Assembly (NCBI GenBank): GCA_036346395.1
Contig: CM070604.1
Span: forward strand, 3,013,501-3,077,500
Reading direction: 5' to 3'
DNA: 64,000 nt
Origin: Hsuehochloa calcarea
Lineage: Eukaryota; Streptophyta; Magnoliopsida; Poales; Poaceae
The first letter of the stretch is position 1. Each line of letters opens with the position of its first letter. The notes below the pieces were generated by a model. The model was not told where the DNA came from and searched no databases. It was given only the letters and a program-made list of their open reading frames with translations. Shown here piece by piece: positions 9,547 to 21,574 of this stretch. Made by a program: the position numbers and the translations under genes.

Positions 9547-11699
9547 TGTAACACCCCAGCCCAACACTGAGCCTGGAATGCCACCAAACTACTCTTATCA
9601 TCTATTATACATCAACACACTGTGAAATTTCAGCAAGCATAACAACATTAAAACCCATCCACGGGTCGCATTAACACAAGCATAACACTATGACAATCAT
9701 AAATAAATTAGACCTAGGAGCATAGCAAAATAATAAACCAAGATTAACATAAACCAAGTATCTATGGTTATTCAATACCATCATGTCCTAGATATAAATA
9801 TTCATGTTATTCTAAAAGTTTCTCATGTCCAATGAATCAAATAATTGGGTGAAGTGCATGATTCCAAGTCGCTAGCCCTTCCCGAGTAAAACGTCATCAT
9901 TTGGTCACCTAAAAACAACAATAGAGCAAGAATGAGTCCAAGACTCAAGAATACATAATAAAGCCATAAACAATAGTTTATTAACCAAAATCAAAGTTAT
10001 CAAGATCATCCATTTAGTTAATGCCATTGTCATTCTCAAACAAACAAGCCATATTCCATATAGGTAAAGTTGCACAATTTAACTATTTACTTAGATATGC
10101 GAATGCACCAACATGCTCATGCTCATATGCATCTCATCAGCTGATACCGGTATAGCGGAGTGTTCACCCGTCGATGACACACTCTATCCTTCACTCCCGT
10201 GAAGTCCCCACCAAAGTAGGATTTTATCTAGAGCTCTACGGACTAGTCATGTATCTTTCTCACCGACCTCACCGGAATAGTTACATGACTTTCTCACCGA
10301 CCTGGCTCATGCAACCCATGTCATGATGAATGTAAATGATGCGACATCTTTATTTATTCATCAACATAGTCCATCTCATTAACTCAATATCTACTCGTTA
10401 TCTCATTATCATAATCTCATTCACTCAAGGTCATCAATATCATGTATAAGAATAAGCTGAATGAAAGCATAATAAATAGCATGATAAGTAACATCAATGA
10501 TCATGGTGAACAACCTATTGTTCACCACTCTACCATATACTTGCCTTCCGCGATGTGACGAGTTAGGAGGCAACGACGGAATTTCTCCACTCCCTGCCCC
10601 GCCGCCTACACAAATATTTATTCGAAATAAGAATAATAAGTTATGACGTGGCTATAAGCGTTTTACCATAACCCTCTATCTAATCAACATAACCAAAAAC
10701 TCAAAATGACGAATTAACTAATCAGCCAATATCGGCCCTTCTGATCAGCAGTACGAGAAAAATCGTAATTAAATATCTATAACTCCGAATGACTTGAAAC
10801 CAGTGCTCAAATACTTTTAACGTAACAGGCTACGAAACTCTAGTTGGTGAAATCCTTTGATTCGACCAAAACAGTGGCCTAAACAACAGTTGAAAACACT
10901 AACAGATATCTGCCCAGATTTCAGAACAGTGGTAAAGAAAATGGCATAACTTTTAATCTACAGATCCAATTGAGATGATCTTTATCAACTTGGAAAGATA
11001 ATTTAAAGGGCTACAATAACCTAGTTGGGTGGAAGTTCTGAATCTGACTCTAACTAGATCAAAACCGAGGGGCAAACCGACAGTTCCAAATTCTCAGGCA
11101 GACAGGACAGCACACGATTAAAAATTCATATCTCCTAAACCGTAAGGTGGAATCAAGTGATCTCGGTGCCAAAAGAAAGATAACGACATCATGAACAAAA
11201 CTCTAGAAGACAAAAATACCAGATTCGGCCTCTAAGTAAATCATAATGGCCCGACAAGAAAATCTGCCAAATAACGTCAGCTCTCCTGGACAGTCGCGGT
11301 AAAACTACCATATCTCCTAAACCGTAAATCCAAATCAGATAATCTTGGTGCCAAAAGAAAGCTAAGACCAAGGGCTACAACTTTCTAAGAGGTGAGAAGA
11401 TCAGAAAACGTACGGAGCTTACCCAAATCTGACGAACAAAAGCGCTGGCGCAGGGGAAGGTGGAAGTGGCGGCTCCAAGTGGGGAAAGGGGAAAAGAGGA
11501 GTGGGGCTAGGGTTTTGGGGGGTGGGGTTCCCCCCTTATGGCCGGCCAAACACATGGGCTTCCCTCAGGCGTGCCCGCTGCCCCAGTTGTCAAATAAAAG
11601 TGAAAAACCCCTTATTTTTCTCAGAATTTCTATTCCTTTCTTTGCATTTTTCTCCTCCGACTGAATCTCTAATTACCGATCCATTTCCGGGGTATTACA
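9547..11699 (-). repeat. 3' LTR of the gypsy-type element
   Basis: The + strand reads TGTAACACC ... GGTATTACA. It matches 15718-17876 along its whole length with roughly two dozen small differences by eye, apart from a poorly matching 30 bp at the left edge and a diverged patch near 11565-11620. Short open frames in it (for example 11392-11664) are not genes. Confidence 0.9.
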
Positions 11700-11716
11700 T
11701 TCTACCCCTCTTAATG
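11700..11716 (-). other. Polypurine tract of the gypsy-type element
   Basis: Read on the - strand the sequence before the LTR is AAGAGGGGTAGAA, followed directly by TGTAATACC. This is the expected position and composition of the plus-strand primer. Confidence 0.75.
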
Positions 11717-14700
11717 TAATTCGACCAATTCTACCAACTAAACGAATACACGATTAAAAATATCACGAAATTGCAATCAACGAATTAGTACATATCGAAA
11801 CGAACAGGTCTAAATACTACTCGCACATGCGAGACTCTATTCAAGTGGTCTCTCTCGGACTAGAGAAACCACAACACAAAAATGTAAACGATGGTGACCT
11901 AACGCTCAACTTTGAACTTTCTAGGTTTACTCATTAGAAGAGGATCAAGGTAAGACCTTACTTGACGGTCAACGTCTTTTACTAAATCTCAAACTTTGAA
12001 TGGCTCATTTCACTCAAATTGAGAACACAACAGACGTTGTGTACTTCGCGAATGAACCCGAGACGGACAAAACGATATGCTAACTTCCTAATTTCAAATT
12101 TTGAAACCAAGAGAATCCAATCGAACTAGAGAGTCCTCATCGCATCCACGCAATGCTAACTCTCCACCAAAAAGGTTAAATCCTAAAATTTGACATTTCA
12201 ACACGAAAACAAATCCATTTTCTAAATAGGCAGTTTACGAATGAACACCACGACAGCCAAAGAAGAAACCACTCGAATGCCCAAAACAAATACTTCTTTT
12301 GGTTTGTCTGAATTAAAATGAATCAGACATGCTAACACAACGCCAACTCAGATTGCGGAAAACAACAGTCAACAACACATAACTCAAACGAAATCAGGAA
12401 AACGCTTCACTAACCGAGGAAACATTCTTTTCCTCAGTTTCTCTTTTAGGAGTAAAACTTCTCTCGAACCTTGGAATTCGAATTCATCGCATACCACATG
12501 AGCTTAAACCTTTTAATTGAACATCCTCAAATTATACTCAAACTAAAATACATCATTAACACCATTGTGAAGAGGCTTAATTGAATCCTCCAATTACTCT
12601 AGGCATCTCATTCTACTAATCAACATTAATTTGATTGAAGGCACCCAATGCGTAACAAAATAGATCCCACACAATCACATTACCTCTAATTTTCAAGAAC
12701 AACTCAGAATCCTCAGTACACACGCTCATGTACTACATCAGAAAGGTTCTATCAATGATCATTCCACTGCTCAGGAAACTCTATTATTCCACTTTCTTTA
12801 CACACACTCATTGTGTGACCAAAGGTCTACCATAAAAATATAAAGCCCAGATTCAACCTCTAAGACTCTTACAATTAACTTTTGGTATACTTGATAGGAA
12901 ATTCTTTGATCGGATAACTAAAATTCCTGGAATCCAAACAATATCCTCAATCATTGATATCAACATTCCTCACTAATCAAGTAACTGCCTAATGTGATTA
13001 GCTTCACCAAACTTGAACCCACTAAACCACACTATTCCATTTCACCCACACGACCGCAACATACACATTCGCAAGACTCTAACTAATTGACCAAGTTCCA
13101 AACTTTTGAATATTTCAATATTCCACCGACATGAACAAGGGTTCTTGAATTACAATTCACTATTGGTTTTACTAGTTGTAACAACATAATCAGTTTTACC
13201 TCAACGACCATCATTCCTTTTGGAACCAATTCTCTACAAGATTTATATCACAAAATCAATTCTTCCTCCAATGCTCTTGAAATAACTTACAACATCAGGT
13301 CTCACCTCAACATATACTTGACCACTACTAACCGGATGCCACTGTATACCCCATAAGGTTTTGTAAAACAAATTGATGAAGTGGCAAATAAAATGTTTTT
13401 TTTCAGCACTCGGAAAAAAAATATTTTTTTTCGCAACAATCATAAGACCGGGAGAAATAGACAAATAACAAGGATCTCGGAAAAGCAAAAGCGGAGACCA
13501 CAATTGAGGGCACAAGTCCCACAAAAAGAGAATATGAAATCTCAAATAAAACAAAGCACCACTTTTGAAAATCGAGAAACTCCTATGGGGCAAAAATAGA
13601 AAGTTTAGTCACACTTCAAGTAAATCATGAGTTACAAAACTTGACTTCGATCTCGAATACTTCTACATCACTCTTTCTTTAACAAAGAAAGTAATTCTTT
13701 TTTATTATAACGTCACGCTGCCCACTCAAACAAGAAAAGTTGTAAGACCAAATCACATGAATCACTTAAGAACCAATAAAGCTTTCCAACAAGCCACTTG
13801 CTCAATCCAATCCCACTCATCTGATAAACCATGAACTACAAAAGATCACGGATGCAAAACTTGAAAATTTTCATTTGAGCGATACCACGAGTGACGATCA
13901 AATTACCTTCTTTCTATAAGAATCGACAACACACTACCAATCTATTGTCGATAATCTTACTAACATCCGAATAATACATGTTAACAAAATTCATCATAAT
14001 CTACCCTTCCATTGTACAACTCTCTAAAAACTCACCAAATTATTTCATACTACTTTATCATTTTGTCCTCAAATCGAGAGTCCACCAAAAGCTTACAAAC
14101 TATTACAACAACAACTTTATTTTAGCAGAGATCTACTACACAAATCAAAATGTTATACCAAAACCCTTTCATTATGGACATGCTATCGTCGACAATTCCA
14201 CTATCATGAAAGCATAGGCCACCAATTGATCCCACAGTTCACCTCTTATAGATGCTCAACACCAAACGTCAACACACAATTGTTGCACTCCAACCACTGT
14301 TGCTATCAACTGGCTTTATCAAGAAATCTAGATGCTACCTACTTTCCTTTTCAAATCACATGAACAATCACAAATACATGTTCAATCGTCCATCCTCATA
14401 TTCATATTTGATTGCAAAATCCCAACAAAACTTCCAAAATCATAGCCTTCCATCGATAAAAAGTCTCAACAACTCGCAAACAAATTCGTCCGATTATTCT
14501 AGTTAAAATAACTATCTAGAAACTCCTTCCTAATATAAAATCATCTAGTATCTACAGATAAGATAACTCCAAGATTAATATCCACTATGGTAATAATCTA
14601 GCATCTCCCAACTTTTCCTTCCCACACAAGAAGATTAATCCATTGAGACCAACTAATCCAACAAGTTTAGCAAAACTAAATAATTTTAATGATCATACCG

Positions 14701-15690
14701 GTCATCACTGTTCTACAATTCTTAATAACTCCTTTTAATCCAATTAGGTATAGCCATACTATTAATCATAGTTCATCAAGAACTACCACATGACACCATC
14801 AAGTTAATCAACTTTCCTTCCAAGGTTCTTGGTTAAGATTGATTATACACCACACTGAGCACCCAACTTGATAACACATACCATATCTATTAATTTATTT
14901 AATTACAACCTTTAACTTAACCACAACAAGACATCGCTAAAGGGTTTTAATATTTTTTTTATAACAGAGAAGCATTCAACTTCAATACTCAAAATACCCA
15001 AAAGAAATACATTGTGTCAAAGCTTCCACATGTTAAAGGACTTGAAAAGAAAACTTTCGTTATAAAAATACCAAGCTAACAAATGAGTCATTTTTCCCAA
15101 CAAGAAAGGCGATCTCTCGTGAAAAGATCAACCTTGCAAATTAACGACGTTCACAAGAAACAACAACAGATCAACGATCGGAGAACAAATAATAACTTAA
15201 TATAACCAACAAAGACCAATGAAAATACATCAACCGCATTGTAAATACTAACCCAAGAAAATTCATCAACCGCAACTATAACAGAATAATCAAATTCAAA
15301 CTCAAGGAAGACAACAACTTTTCTAAAGAAACATATCCTCAACACTGTGAACTAAGTTACCCGATGTAAACACTTCACCACTATCATACAACAAACGATG
15401 ATATAACTTGGCCATGCCTATGGCCACCACCACAATCTCTACCTCTCGACTATCATGACCCATAGCAATCACATAATCAAATCATAAGTAGTCGAACCAA
15501 TTCATAACATAAATCATCAATACAACATAACGGAAGCGTAAATGCGATACTCATCCCATTCCCATCCCATCATGCACCAAAGGTGTCAAAATTTTAAGTT
15601 AATTAACCATTATCAAATTTTGGTATATTTTACAAGTCCTAAAACAAGTTTTAGCAATTTTAGGTTAACTAAGTTATTAATCTATTCACC
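11717..15690 (-). other. Internal region without recognisable gag-pol
   Basis: About 4 kb of AT-rich sequence. The longest open frames are about 60-120 codons and show no protease, RT, RNase H or integrase motif that I can recognise. A weak integrase-like stretch (FDYSVIVAVDEFSWVSIY near 15260 on the - strand) could be a relic but is not convincing. Either the element never carried pol, or pol has decayed beyond recognition. Confidence 0.6.
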
Positions 15691-15695
15691 ACGGA

Positions 15696-15717
15696 CCAAG
15701 CCCGCTCGATACTAATC
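15696..15717 (-). other. Primer binding site of the gypsy-type element
   Basis: On the - strand the LTR end is followed by GATTAGTATCGAGCGGG, similar to the tRNA-complementary TGGTATC(A)GAGC boxes of grass LTR elements, with at least one mismatch. The placement sets the element's orientation. Confidence 0.6.
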
Positions 15718-17876
15718 AGTAACACCTCAAACCAACATCGAGCCCGAATGCCACCAAACTACTCTTATCATCTATTATACATCAACACACTTTGTGAAAT
15801 TTCAGCAAGCATAACAACATTAAAACCCATCCACGGGTCGCATTAACACAAGCATAACACTATGACAATCATAAATAAATTAGACCTAGGAGCATAGCAA
15901 AATAATAAACCAAGATTAACATAAACCAAGTATCTATGGTTATTCAATACCATCATGTCCTAGATACAAATATTCATGTTATTCTAAAAGTTTCTCATGT
16001 CCAATGAATCAAATAATTGGGTGAAGTGCATGATTCCAAGTCGCTAGCCCTTCCCGAGTAAAACGTCATCATTTGGTCACCTAAAAACAACAATAGAGCA
16101 AGAATGAGTCCAAGACTCAGCAAATACATAATAAAGCCATAAACAATAGTTTATTAACCAAAATCAAAGTTATCAGCATCATCCATTTAGTTAATGCCAT
16201 TGTCATTCTCAAACAAACAAGCCATATTCCATATAGGTAAAGTTGCACAATTTAACAATTTACTTAGATATGCGAATGCACCAACATGCTCATGCTCATA
16301 TGCATCTCATCACCGATATCTGGTATAGCGGAGTGTTCACCCGTCGATGACACACTCTATCCTTCACTCCCGTGAAGTCCCCACCAAAGTAGGATTTTAT
16401 CTAGAGCTCTACGGACTAGTCATGTATCTTTCTCACCGACCTCACCGGAATAGTTACATGACTTTCTCACCGACCTTGCTCATGCAACCCATGTCATGAT
16501 GAATGTAAATGATGCGACATCTTTATTTATTCATCAACATAGTCCATCTCATTAACTCAATATCTACTCGTTATCTCATTATCATAATCTCATTCACTCA
16601 AGGTCATCAATATCATGTATAAGAATAAGCTGAATGAAAGCATAATAAATAGCATGATAAGTAACATCAATGATCATGGTGAACAACCTATTGTTCACCA
16701 CTCTACCATATACTTGCCTTCCGCGATGTGACGAGTTAGGAGGCAACGACGGAATTTCTCCACTCCCTGCCCCGCCGCCTACACAAATATTTATTCGAAA
16801 TAAGAATAATAAGTTATGACGTGGCTATAAGCGTTTTACCATAACCCTCTATCTAATCAACATAACCAAAAACTCAAAATGACGAATTAACTAATCAGCC
16901 AATATCGGCCCTTCTGATCAGCAGTACGAGAAAAATCGTAATTAAATATCTATAACTCCGAATGACTTGAAACCAGTGCTCAAATACTTTTAACGTAACA
17001 GGCTACGAAACTCTAGTTGGTGAAATCCTTTGATTCGGCCAAAACAGTGGCCTAAACAACAGTTGAAAACACTAACAGATATCTGCCCAGATTTCAGAAC
17101 AGTGGTAAAGAAAATGGCATAACTTTTAATCTACAGATCCAATTGAGATGATCTTTATCAACTTGGAAAGATAATTTAAAGGGCTACAATAACCTAGTTG
17201 GGTGGAAGTTCTGAATCTGACTCTAACTAGATCAAAACCGAGGGGCAAACCGACAGTTCCAAATTCTCAGGCAGACAGGACAGCACGCGATTAAAAATTC
17301 ATATCTCCTAAACCGTAAGGTGGAATCAAGTGATCTCGGTGCCAAAAGAAAGATAACGACATCAGGAACAAAACTCTAGAAGACGAAAATACCAGATTCG
17401 GCCTCTAAGTAAGTCATAATGGCCCGACAAGAAAATCTGCCAAATCACGTCAGCTCTCCTGGACAGTCGCGGTAAAACTACCATATCTCCTAAACCGTAA
17501 ATCCAAATCAGATGATCTTGGTGCCAAAAGAAAGCTAAGACCAAGGGCTACAACTTTCTAAGAGGTGAGAAGATCAGAAAACGTACGGAGCTTACCCAAA
17601 TCTGACGAACAAAAGCGCTGGCGCAGGGGAAGGTGGAAGTGGCGGCTCCAAGTGGGGGAAAGGGGAAAAGAGGAGTGGGGCTAGGGTTTTAGGGGGTGGG
17701 GTTCCCCCCTTATGGCCGGCCAAACACATGGGCTTCCCCCTAGGCCGCGGCCCGCGGCTCAGGTTGTCGAATAAAAGTGGAAAACCCCCTATTTTTCTCA
17801 GAATTTCTATTCCTTTCTTTGCATTTTTCTCCTCCGACTGAATCTCTAATTACCGATCCATTTCCAGGGTATTACA
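15718..17876 (-). repeat. 5' LTR of the gypsy-type element
   Basis: Partner of 9547-11699. Its terminal TG on the + strand is mutated to AG (15718-15719). It ends ATTACA at 17876 and is followed by the target duplication GGACT. Confidence 0.9.
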
Positions 17877-17881
17877 GGACT

Positions 17882-18647
17882 AGCCGACGTCGTAGAGAGC
17901 GTCAGGTCTCTACATCCTTGATCGTCTCCACCTTCCGTCCACTTCAGTTGCTCCCGTCACCTCTACATCTACTTCCACCACCACTGCCGCAACCACCTTT
18001 AGCATTTTTGCGCAATGGCATCACCTTTTTGGTTAGTTATGTGGGTCCCGTCTTTATTCATTAGTTCGTCAGCGTATTCTTGGACGTGTTACTGTTGACA
18101 CGGCCATGTTTTGTCAGGGTTGTAAGCTGGGCAAGCAGCTACAACTTCTTTATCATTCCAGTGAGTCCTTGTCTTCTCGTCCTTTTGATTTAGTTCATTC
18201 AGATGTATAGGGACATGTGCCTACTATCTCTAAAGGTGGGCATAAACTTTATGTGATCTTCATTGATGATTATTCCCGTTTTACATAGATTTTCCCTGTG
18301 TCTAATCGTGGTCAGTTTCATGTGATCTATTGTAGCTTTGCAATGATGTTTTGTACTCAGTTTGAATCTCTCATCCGTACTTTTCGTTGTGATTCTGCTG
18401 GCGAGTACTATTCTGGCGCTTTTAGACAGTTTCTTTCTGAGCAGGGCACTCTTTATCAGTCTTCTTGTCTTGGTGCCCATGCTCAGAATGGGGTTGCTGA
18501 GCGCAAACATAGTCATCTGATTGAGACTGCCCACACTTTTCTCTTTGTCTCTCATGTTCCACCACAGTTCTGGGCTGAGGCTGTTTCTACGGGTGCATAT
18601 CTCATCAATATGCAGCCTTCCACTACTCTTAAGGGTGTTAGTCGTAT
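17882..18647 (+). pseudogene. Copia GAG-pre-integrase and integrase core remnant
   Basis: The first part reads R-R-R-R-E-R-Q, then a GAG-pre-integrase region with CQGCKLGKQLQLLYHSSE (in pieces). The integrase core follows: V-H-S-D-V, stop, G-H-V-P, I-F-I-D-D-Y-S-R-F-T, and near 18475 HAQNGVAERKHSHLIETAH with F-W-A-E-A-V. Several in-frame stops are present. The remnant is cut off at 18647 before the RT. Confidence 0.85.
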
Positions 18648-18900
18648 ATTCACCTGTTAATTATTGTATGATGTTGACTGTTTAGACTAATACTTGCTTG
18701 ATTTTAACATGTTGTGTCTACTCAATGACATATCCAATCAGCTGAATTTTAATCTACATTCCCAATCAACTAGACACCGTTTCATCTCTCTTCCACTCTT
18801 TCTTGAAACTTGAACGTTTAGCTGGCGCAATTGGAGTACATAAACCCCTAATTAAAATATCCATTTTCACAACTTAATATTGACTTTTAGCTTCTCTTAA
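18648..18900 (+). repeat. NLR 5'-region duplicate, blocks A'+B' contiguous
   Basis: This sequence matches 1760-1890 and then, without a gap, 6597-6715. It is the undisturbed version of the duplicated block, just upstream of the intact NLR gene, and probably part of its promoter or leader intron. Confidence 0.8.
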
Positions 18901-19072
18901 TGAGAGTTATTTTATGGCATAAAATCTTTGATATTAAATATGTCGCATTTTTTTAATCTTTCAGTTTAAATATGTTGCAGGTAACATCTAATGGCAGTAA
19001 ACAGATTTATGTACACCCACATGGACATTTCTTTGAATCTCTTATTTATTTTGTAGTATCCACACGGACACT
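18901..19072 (+). promoter_or_regulatory. 5' leader of the NLR gene with possible splice acceptor
   Basis: AT-rich leader. 'ttatttattttgtag' ending at 19056 is a plausible 3' splice site 17 bases before the start codon, and an earlier 'atgttgcag' ends near 18981. A leader intron is therefore possible. No TATA box can be assigned with confidence. Confidence 0.3.
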
Positions 19073-21574
19073 ATGGCGGAGGTTTATATAGCGAGCTTCG
19101 CAATCTCAGTTCTTGAGAAGGCTGGATCCTTTGGCACTGATTGGGCTGTCAATGAGATGAAGTCAGCCTGGAACGTCAAGAAAGAACTAGGGAAGTTGGA
19201 AAGGTCTCTGAGATCCATCTGTGCTGTTCTTCAAGATGCCGAGGGTAAACAGTCTACTTCCCATGCCCTCCGAGAGTGGCTGGACAATCTGAGGGATGCA
19301 GTCTATGACATAGATGATGTTTTGGACTACGTGGCCACCAAATCTCTGGAGCAAGAAGTTCATAAAGGTTTCTTTACTTGTATGAGCCGTCTGCTTGCTT
19401 ATCCCTTCAAATTGAGTCACAAAATAAAAGAAGTTCGTGAGAAACTCAATGAGATAGCAGCCGACAAAGATAAATTTGGATTAACTGAGCAACCAATTGA
19501 TAGTAAGACATCCAGGAGCAGCAGCAGGGAAACACACTCCTTCATCACCGAACCAGACATCATTGGAAGAGATGAAGCTAAAAGCGAGATACTTGAAATG
19601 ATACAGACAGCTGCAGACTCAAATCACCTGTCTGTGCTTCCAATTGTTGGTTTAGGAGGCATAGGAAAAACTGCACTGGCAAAATTAATCTACAATGACG
19701 CTCGGATTACCGAGAAGTTCGAGAAGAAGTTATGGGCTTGTGTCTCTGATGTGTTTGATCTTAAGAAGATCTTGGATGACATAATACAATCAGTTACTGG
19801 TGAAAGCAGCAAGCAACTAAATGTGGAGATGCTGCAGACCAAGCTGCGTGGGCTTTTACATGAAAGAAGATATTTTCTAGTACTAGATGACATGTGGAAT
19901 GACAAATTTGCTGATTGGGAAGAGTTGAGAAGAATTCTATCCAGTGGTGGAAGTGGAAGTGTGATTATAGTCACCACACGCAATACAAGTGTTGCATCGT
20001 GTGTGAAGACCATGGAACCATATGATGTGGGAAATCTGTCACTCGATGACTGCATGCAAGTATTTACTCGTTGTGCATTCAGAGGCGAGGGTGAAAAATA
20101 CCACCAATTGTTAAAAATTGGGGAATCCATTGTTGAGAAATGTTGCGGTGTTCCCTTGGCAGCAAAGACATTGGGTTCCCTATTGTTTAATAGTCGAGAT
20201 GTTGAAGAATGGAGGCGCATCAAGGAAGACAAATTGTGGAATATTGAGCGAAGCACAGATGGTATCTTGCCAGCATTGAAATTGAGTTACGATGCACTTC
20301 CACCTCATTTGCGAGCATGTTTCGCTTGCTTATCCATATTTCCGAAAGATGATAAGATTTTCACAGGAACTCTTGTTATGTTTTGGATGGCGTTGGGGTT
20401 GTTGCATACAAGTAGGGAAAACAAGGAAGCATTAAACACTGGAACAAAATACTTTCATGAACTTCTTGGCAGATCTCTTTTCCAAGACCAGTATGTTGTT
20501 TTCGATGGCTCCATTGAGTCTTGTAAAATGCATGACCTTATCCATGATCTAGCAAATTCAGTATCTAAGAAGGAAGACGCAGTTGTGAGCTGTGAAAAAG
20601 TTGCCGTCTCTGAAAGGGTTAGGCATCTAGTGTGGGACCGCGAGGACTTCTCAACGGAGCTCAAATTTCCTAAACAGCTAAAAAAGGCACGTAAGTCAAG
20701 AACATTTGCAAGCATAAACAATGGTGGTACCGTGAGCAAAGCCTTTCTTGAGGACCTCTTCTCAACATTTGCGCTTCTACGTGTCTTAATTTTTTCTCAT
20801 GCTGAGTTTGAAGAGCTGCCGAGTTCAATTGGAAATTTGAAGCACCTGAGGTACCTAGATCTACCATGGAACGGGAAAATCAAATTCCTACCGAATTCTT
20901 TATGCAGGTTGGTGAATCTACAAACACTGCATCTTGGTCGGTGCGACCAACTGGAGGAGCTACCAAGAGATGTGCATGGACTTGTCAGCCTTACATACCT
21001 GAACATCACGTCAAAGCAAAAGTATTTATTAAAAAGTGGTTTTTGTGGTTGGTCTTCCTTGACATTTCTATATTTGGGTTACTGCCCTGAGTTAACATCA
21101 CTCACAGAAGGATTCGGAAGCCTCTCTGCCCTCCGAGTGCTATTCATCCTCGGTTGTCCAAAGTTGGCTTCTCTCCCCTCTGCCATGAGGCAGCTCTCGG
21201 CGCTTCAGGATTTGGTGATTAATGACTGCAAAGAGTTGGATTTGATGGAACCAGGGGAAGCATTGAGTGGGCTGGGGAGCCTTCGTTCTCTCAGTCTTGT
21301 TGGGCTTCCGAAGTTGGCGGGTTTTCCAGAGAGCTTCAAATCTGCTGCATCCTCTCTTCAATATGCTTGGTTTGGTGATTGCAAAGGGTTGGAGAAGCTG
21401 CCAGGCTTCATTCAAGACTTCACCTGTCTCAAGAAGATTGTGATTCGAGACTGCCCTGAGTTGAGCAGGCGGTGTGTGGTCGGATCCGGAGAGGATTTCC
21501 ATCTCATCCGCCACGTTCCTGAGATATACATCGACGGCATACTCCTTACAAATGTAAGCTCGAAAATGTCCTAA
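19073..21574 (+). CDS. CC-NBS-LRR disease-resistance protein (RGA type), intact
   Basis: This single open frame of 833 codons encodes an intracellular immune receptor of the coiled-coil NLR class, expected to bind and hydrolyse ATP and trigger defence on effector sensing. Domains: Rx-N coiled coil about residues 5-130 (Y-D-I-D-D-V-L-D-Y at about 78-86); NB-ARC with P-loop GLGGIGKT (193-200), kinase-2 FLVLDDMW (about 268-275), RNBS-B VIIVTTR, GLPL-type CGVPLA (358-363), RNBS-D CFACLSIFPKD and MHD at 486-488; LRRs from about 567 to the end. The start is the first ATG, with the family's usual MAEV beginning. All nucleotide-binding motifs are present. At 833 residues it is shorter than many RGA proteins, mainly through a short LRR. 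A splice donor at 21554 and acceptor at 21669 could give an alternative end (stop at 21676-21678). What it detects cannot be read from sequence. Confidence 0.93.
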   Translation: MAEVYIASFAISVLEKAGSFGTDWAVNEMKSAWNVKKELGKLERSLRSICAVLQDAEGKQSTSHALREWLDNLRDAVYDIDDVLDYVATKSLEQEVHKGFFTCMSRLLAYPFKLSHKIKEVREKLNEIAADKDKFGLTEQPIDSKTSRSSSRETHSFITEPDIIGRDEAKSEILEMIQTAADSNHLSVLPIVGLGGIGKTALAKLIYNDARITEKFEKKLWACVSDVFDLKKILDDIIQSVTGESSKQLNVEMLQTKLRGLLHERRYFLVLDDMWNDKFADWEELRRILSSGGSGSVIIVTTRNTSVASCVKTMEPYDVGNLSLDDCMQVFTRCAFRGEGEKYHQLLKIGESIVEKCCGVPLAAKTLGSLLFNSRDVEEWRRIKEDKLWNIERSTDGILPALKLSYDALPPHLRACFACLSIFPKDDKIFTGTLVMFWMALGLLHTSRENKEALNTGTKYFHELLGRSLFQDQYVVFDGSIESCKMHDLIHDLANSVSKKEDAVVSCEKVAVSERVRHLVWDREDFSTELKFPKQLKKARKSRTFASINNGGTVSKAFLEDLFSTFALLRVLIFSHAEFEELPSSIGNLKHLRYLDLPWNGKIKFLPNSLCRLVNLQTLHLGRCDQLEELPRDVHGLVSLTYLNITSKQKYLLKSGFCGWSSLTFLYLGYCPELTSLTEGFGSLSALRVLFILGCPKLASLPSAMRQLSALQDLVINDCKELDLMEPGEALSGLGSLRSLSLVGLPKLAGFPESFKSAASSLQYAWFGDCKGLEKLPGFIQDFTCLKKIVIRDCPELSRRCVVGSGEDFHLIRHVPEIYIDGILLTNVSSKMS

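Larger units (their letters stand above)
9547..17876 (-). mobile_element. Complete but non-coding gypsy-type LTR element
   Basis: Two LTRs of about 2.15 kb (9547-11699 and 15718-17876) bracket a 4.0 kb internal region and are flanked by an exact 5 bp duplication GGACT (9542-9546 and 17877-17881). The polypurine tract next to the left LTR and the primer binding site next to the right LTR place it on the - strand. TGTAAT...ACA ends fit grass gypsy families. No gag-pol frame is recognisable inside, so it resembles a non-autonomous LARD-like element that would need proteins in trans. It is inserted in the + strand copia between protease and integrase. Confidence 0.9.
6716..18647 (+). mobile_element. 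Degenerate copia element split by two nested insertions
   Basis: Plus-strand copia coding sequence is found in three pieces: gag-protease (6830-7827), protease end (9411-9546) and GAG-pre-integrase plus integrase (17882-18647). The pieces become collinear, and the reading frame continues, once the solo LTR 7828-9410 and the gypsy element 9547-17876 with one copy of each target duplication are ignored. RT, RNase H and the 3' LTR are missing; the remnant ends at 18647, directly against block A of the NLR 5' region. Confidence 0.85.

Noticed and set aside
13243..13593. 116-codon frame in the gypsy interior
   Set aside because: No gag or pol motif; hydrophobic low-complexity translation of AT-rich DNA.
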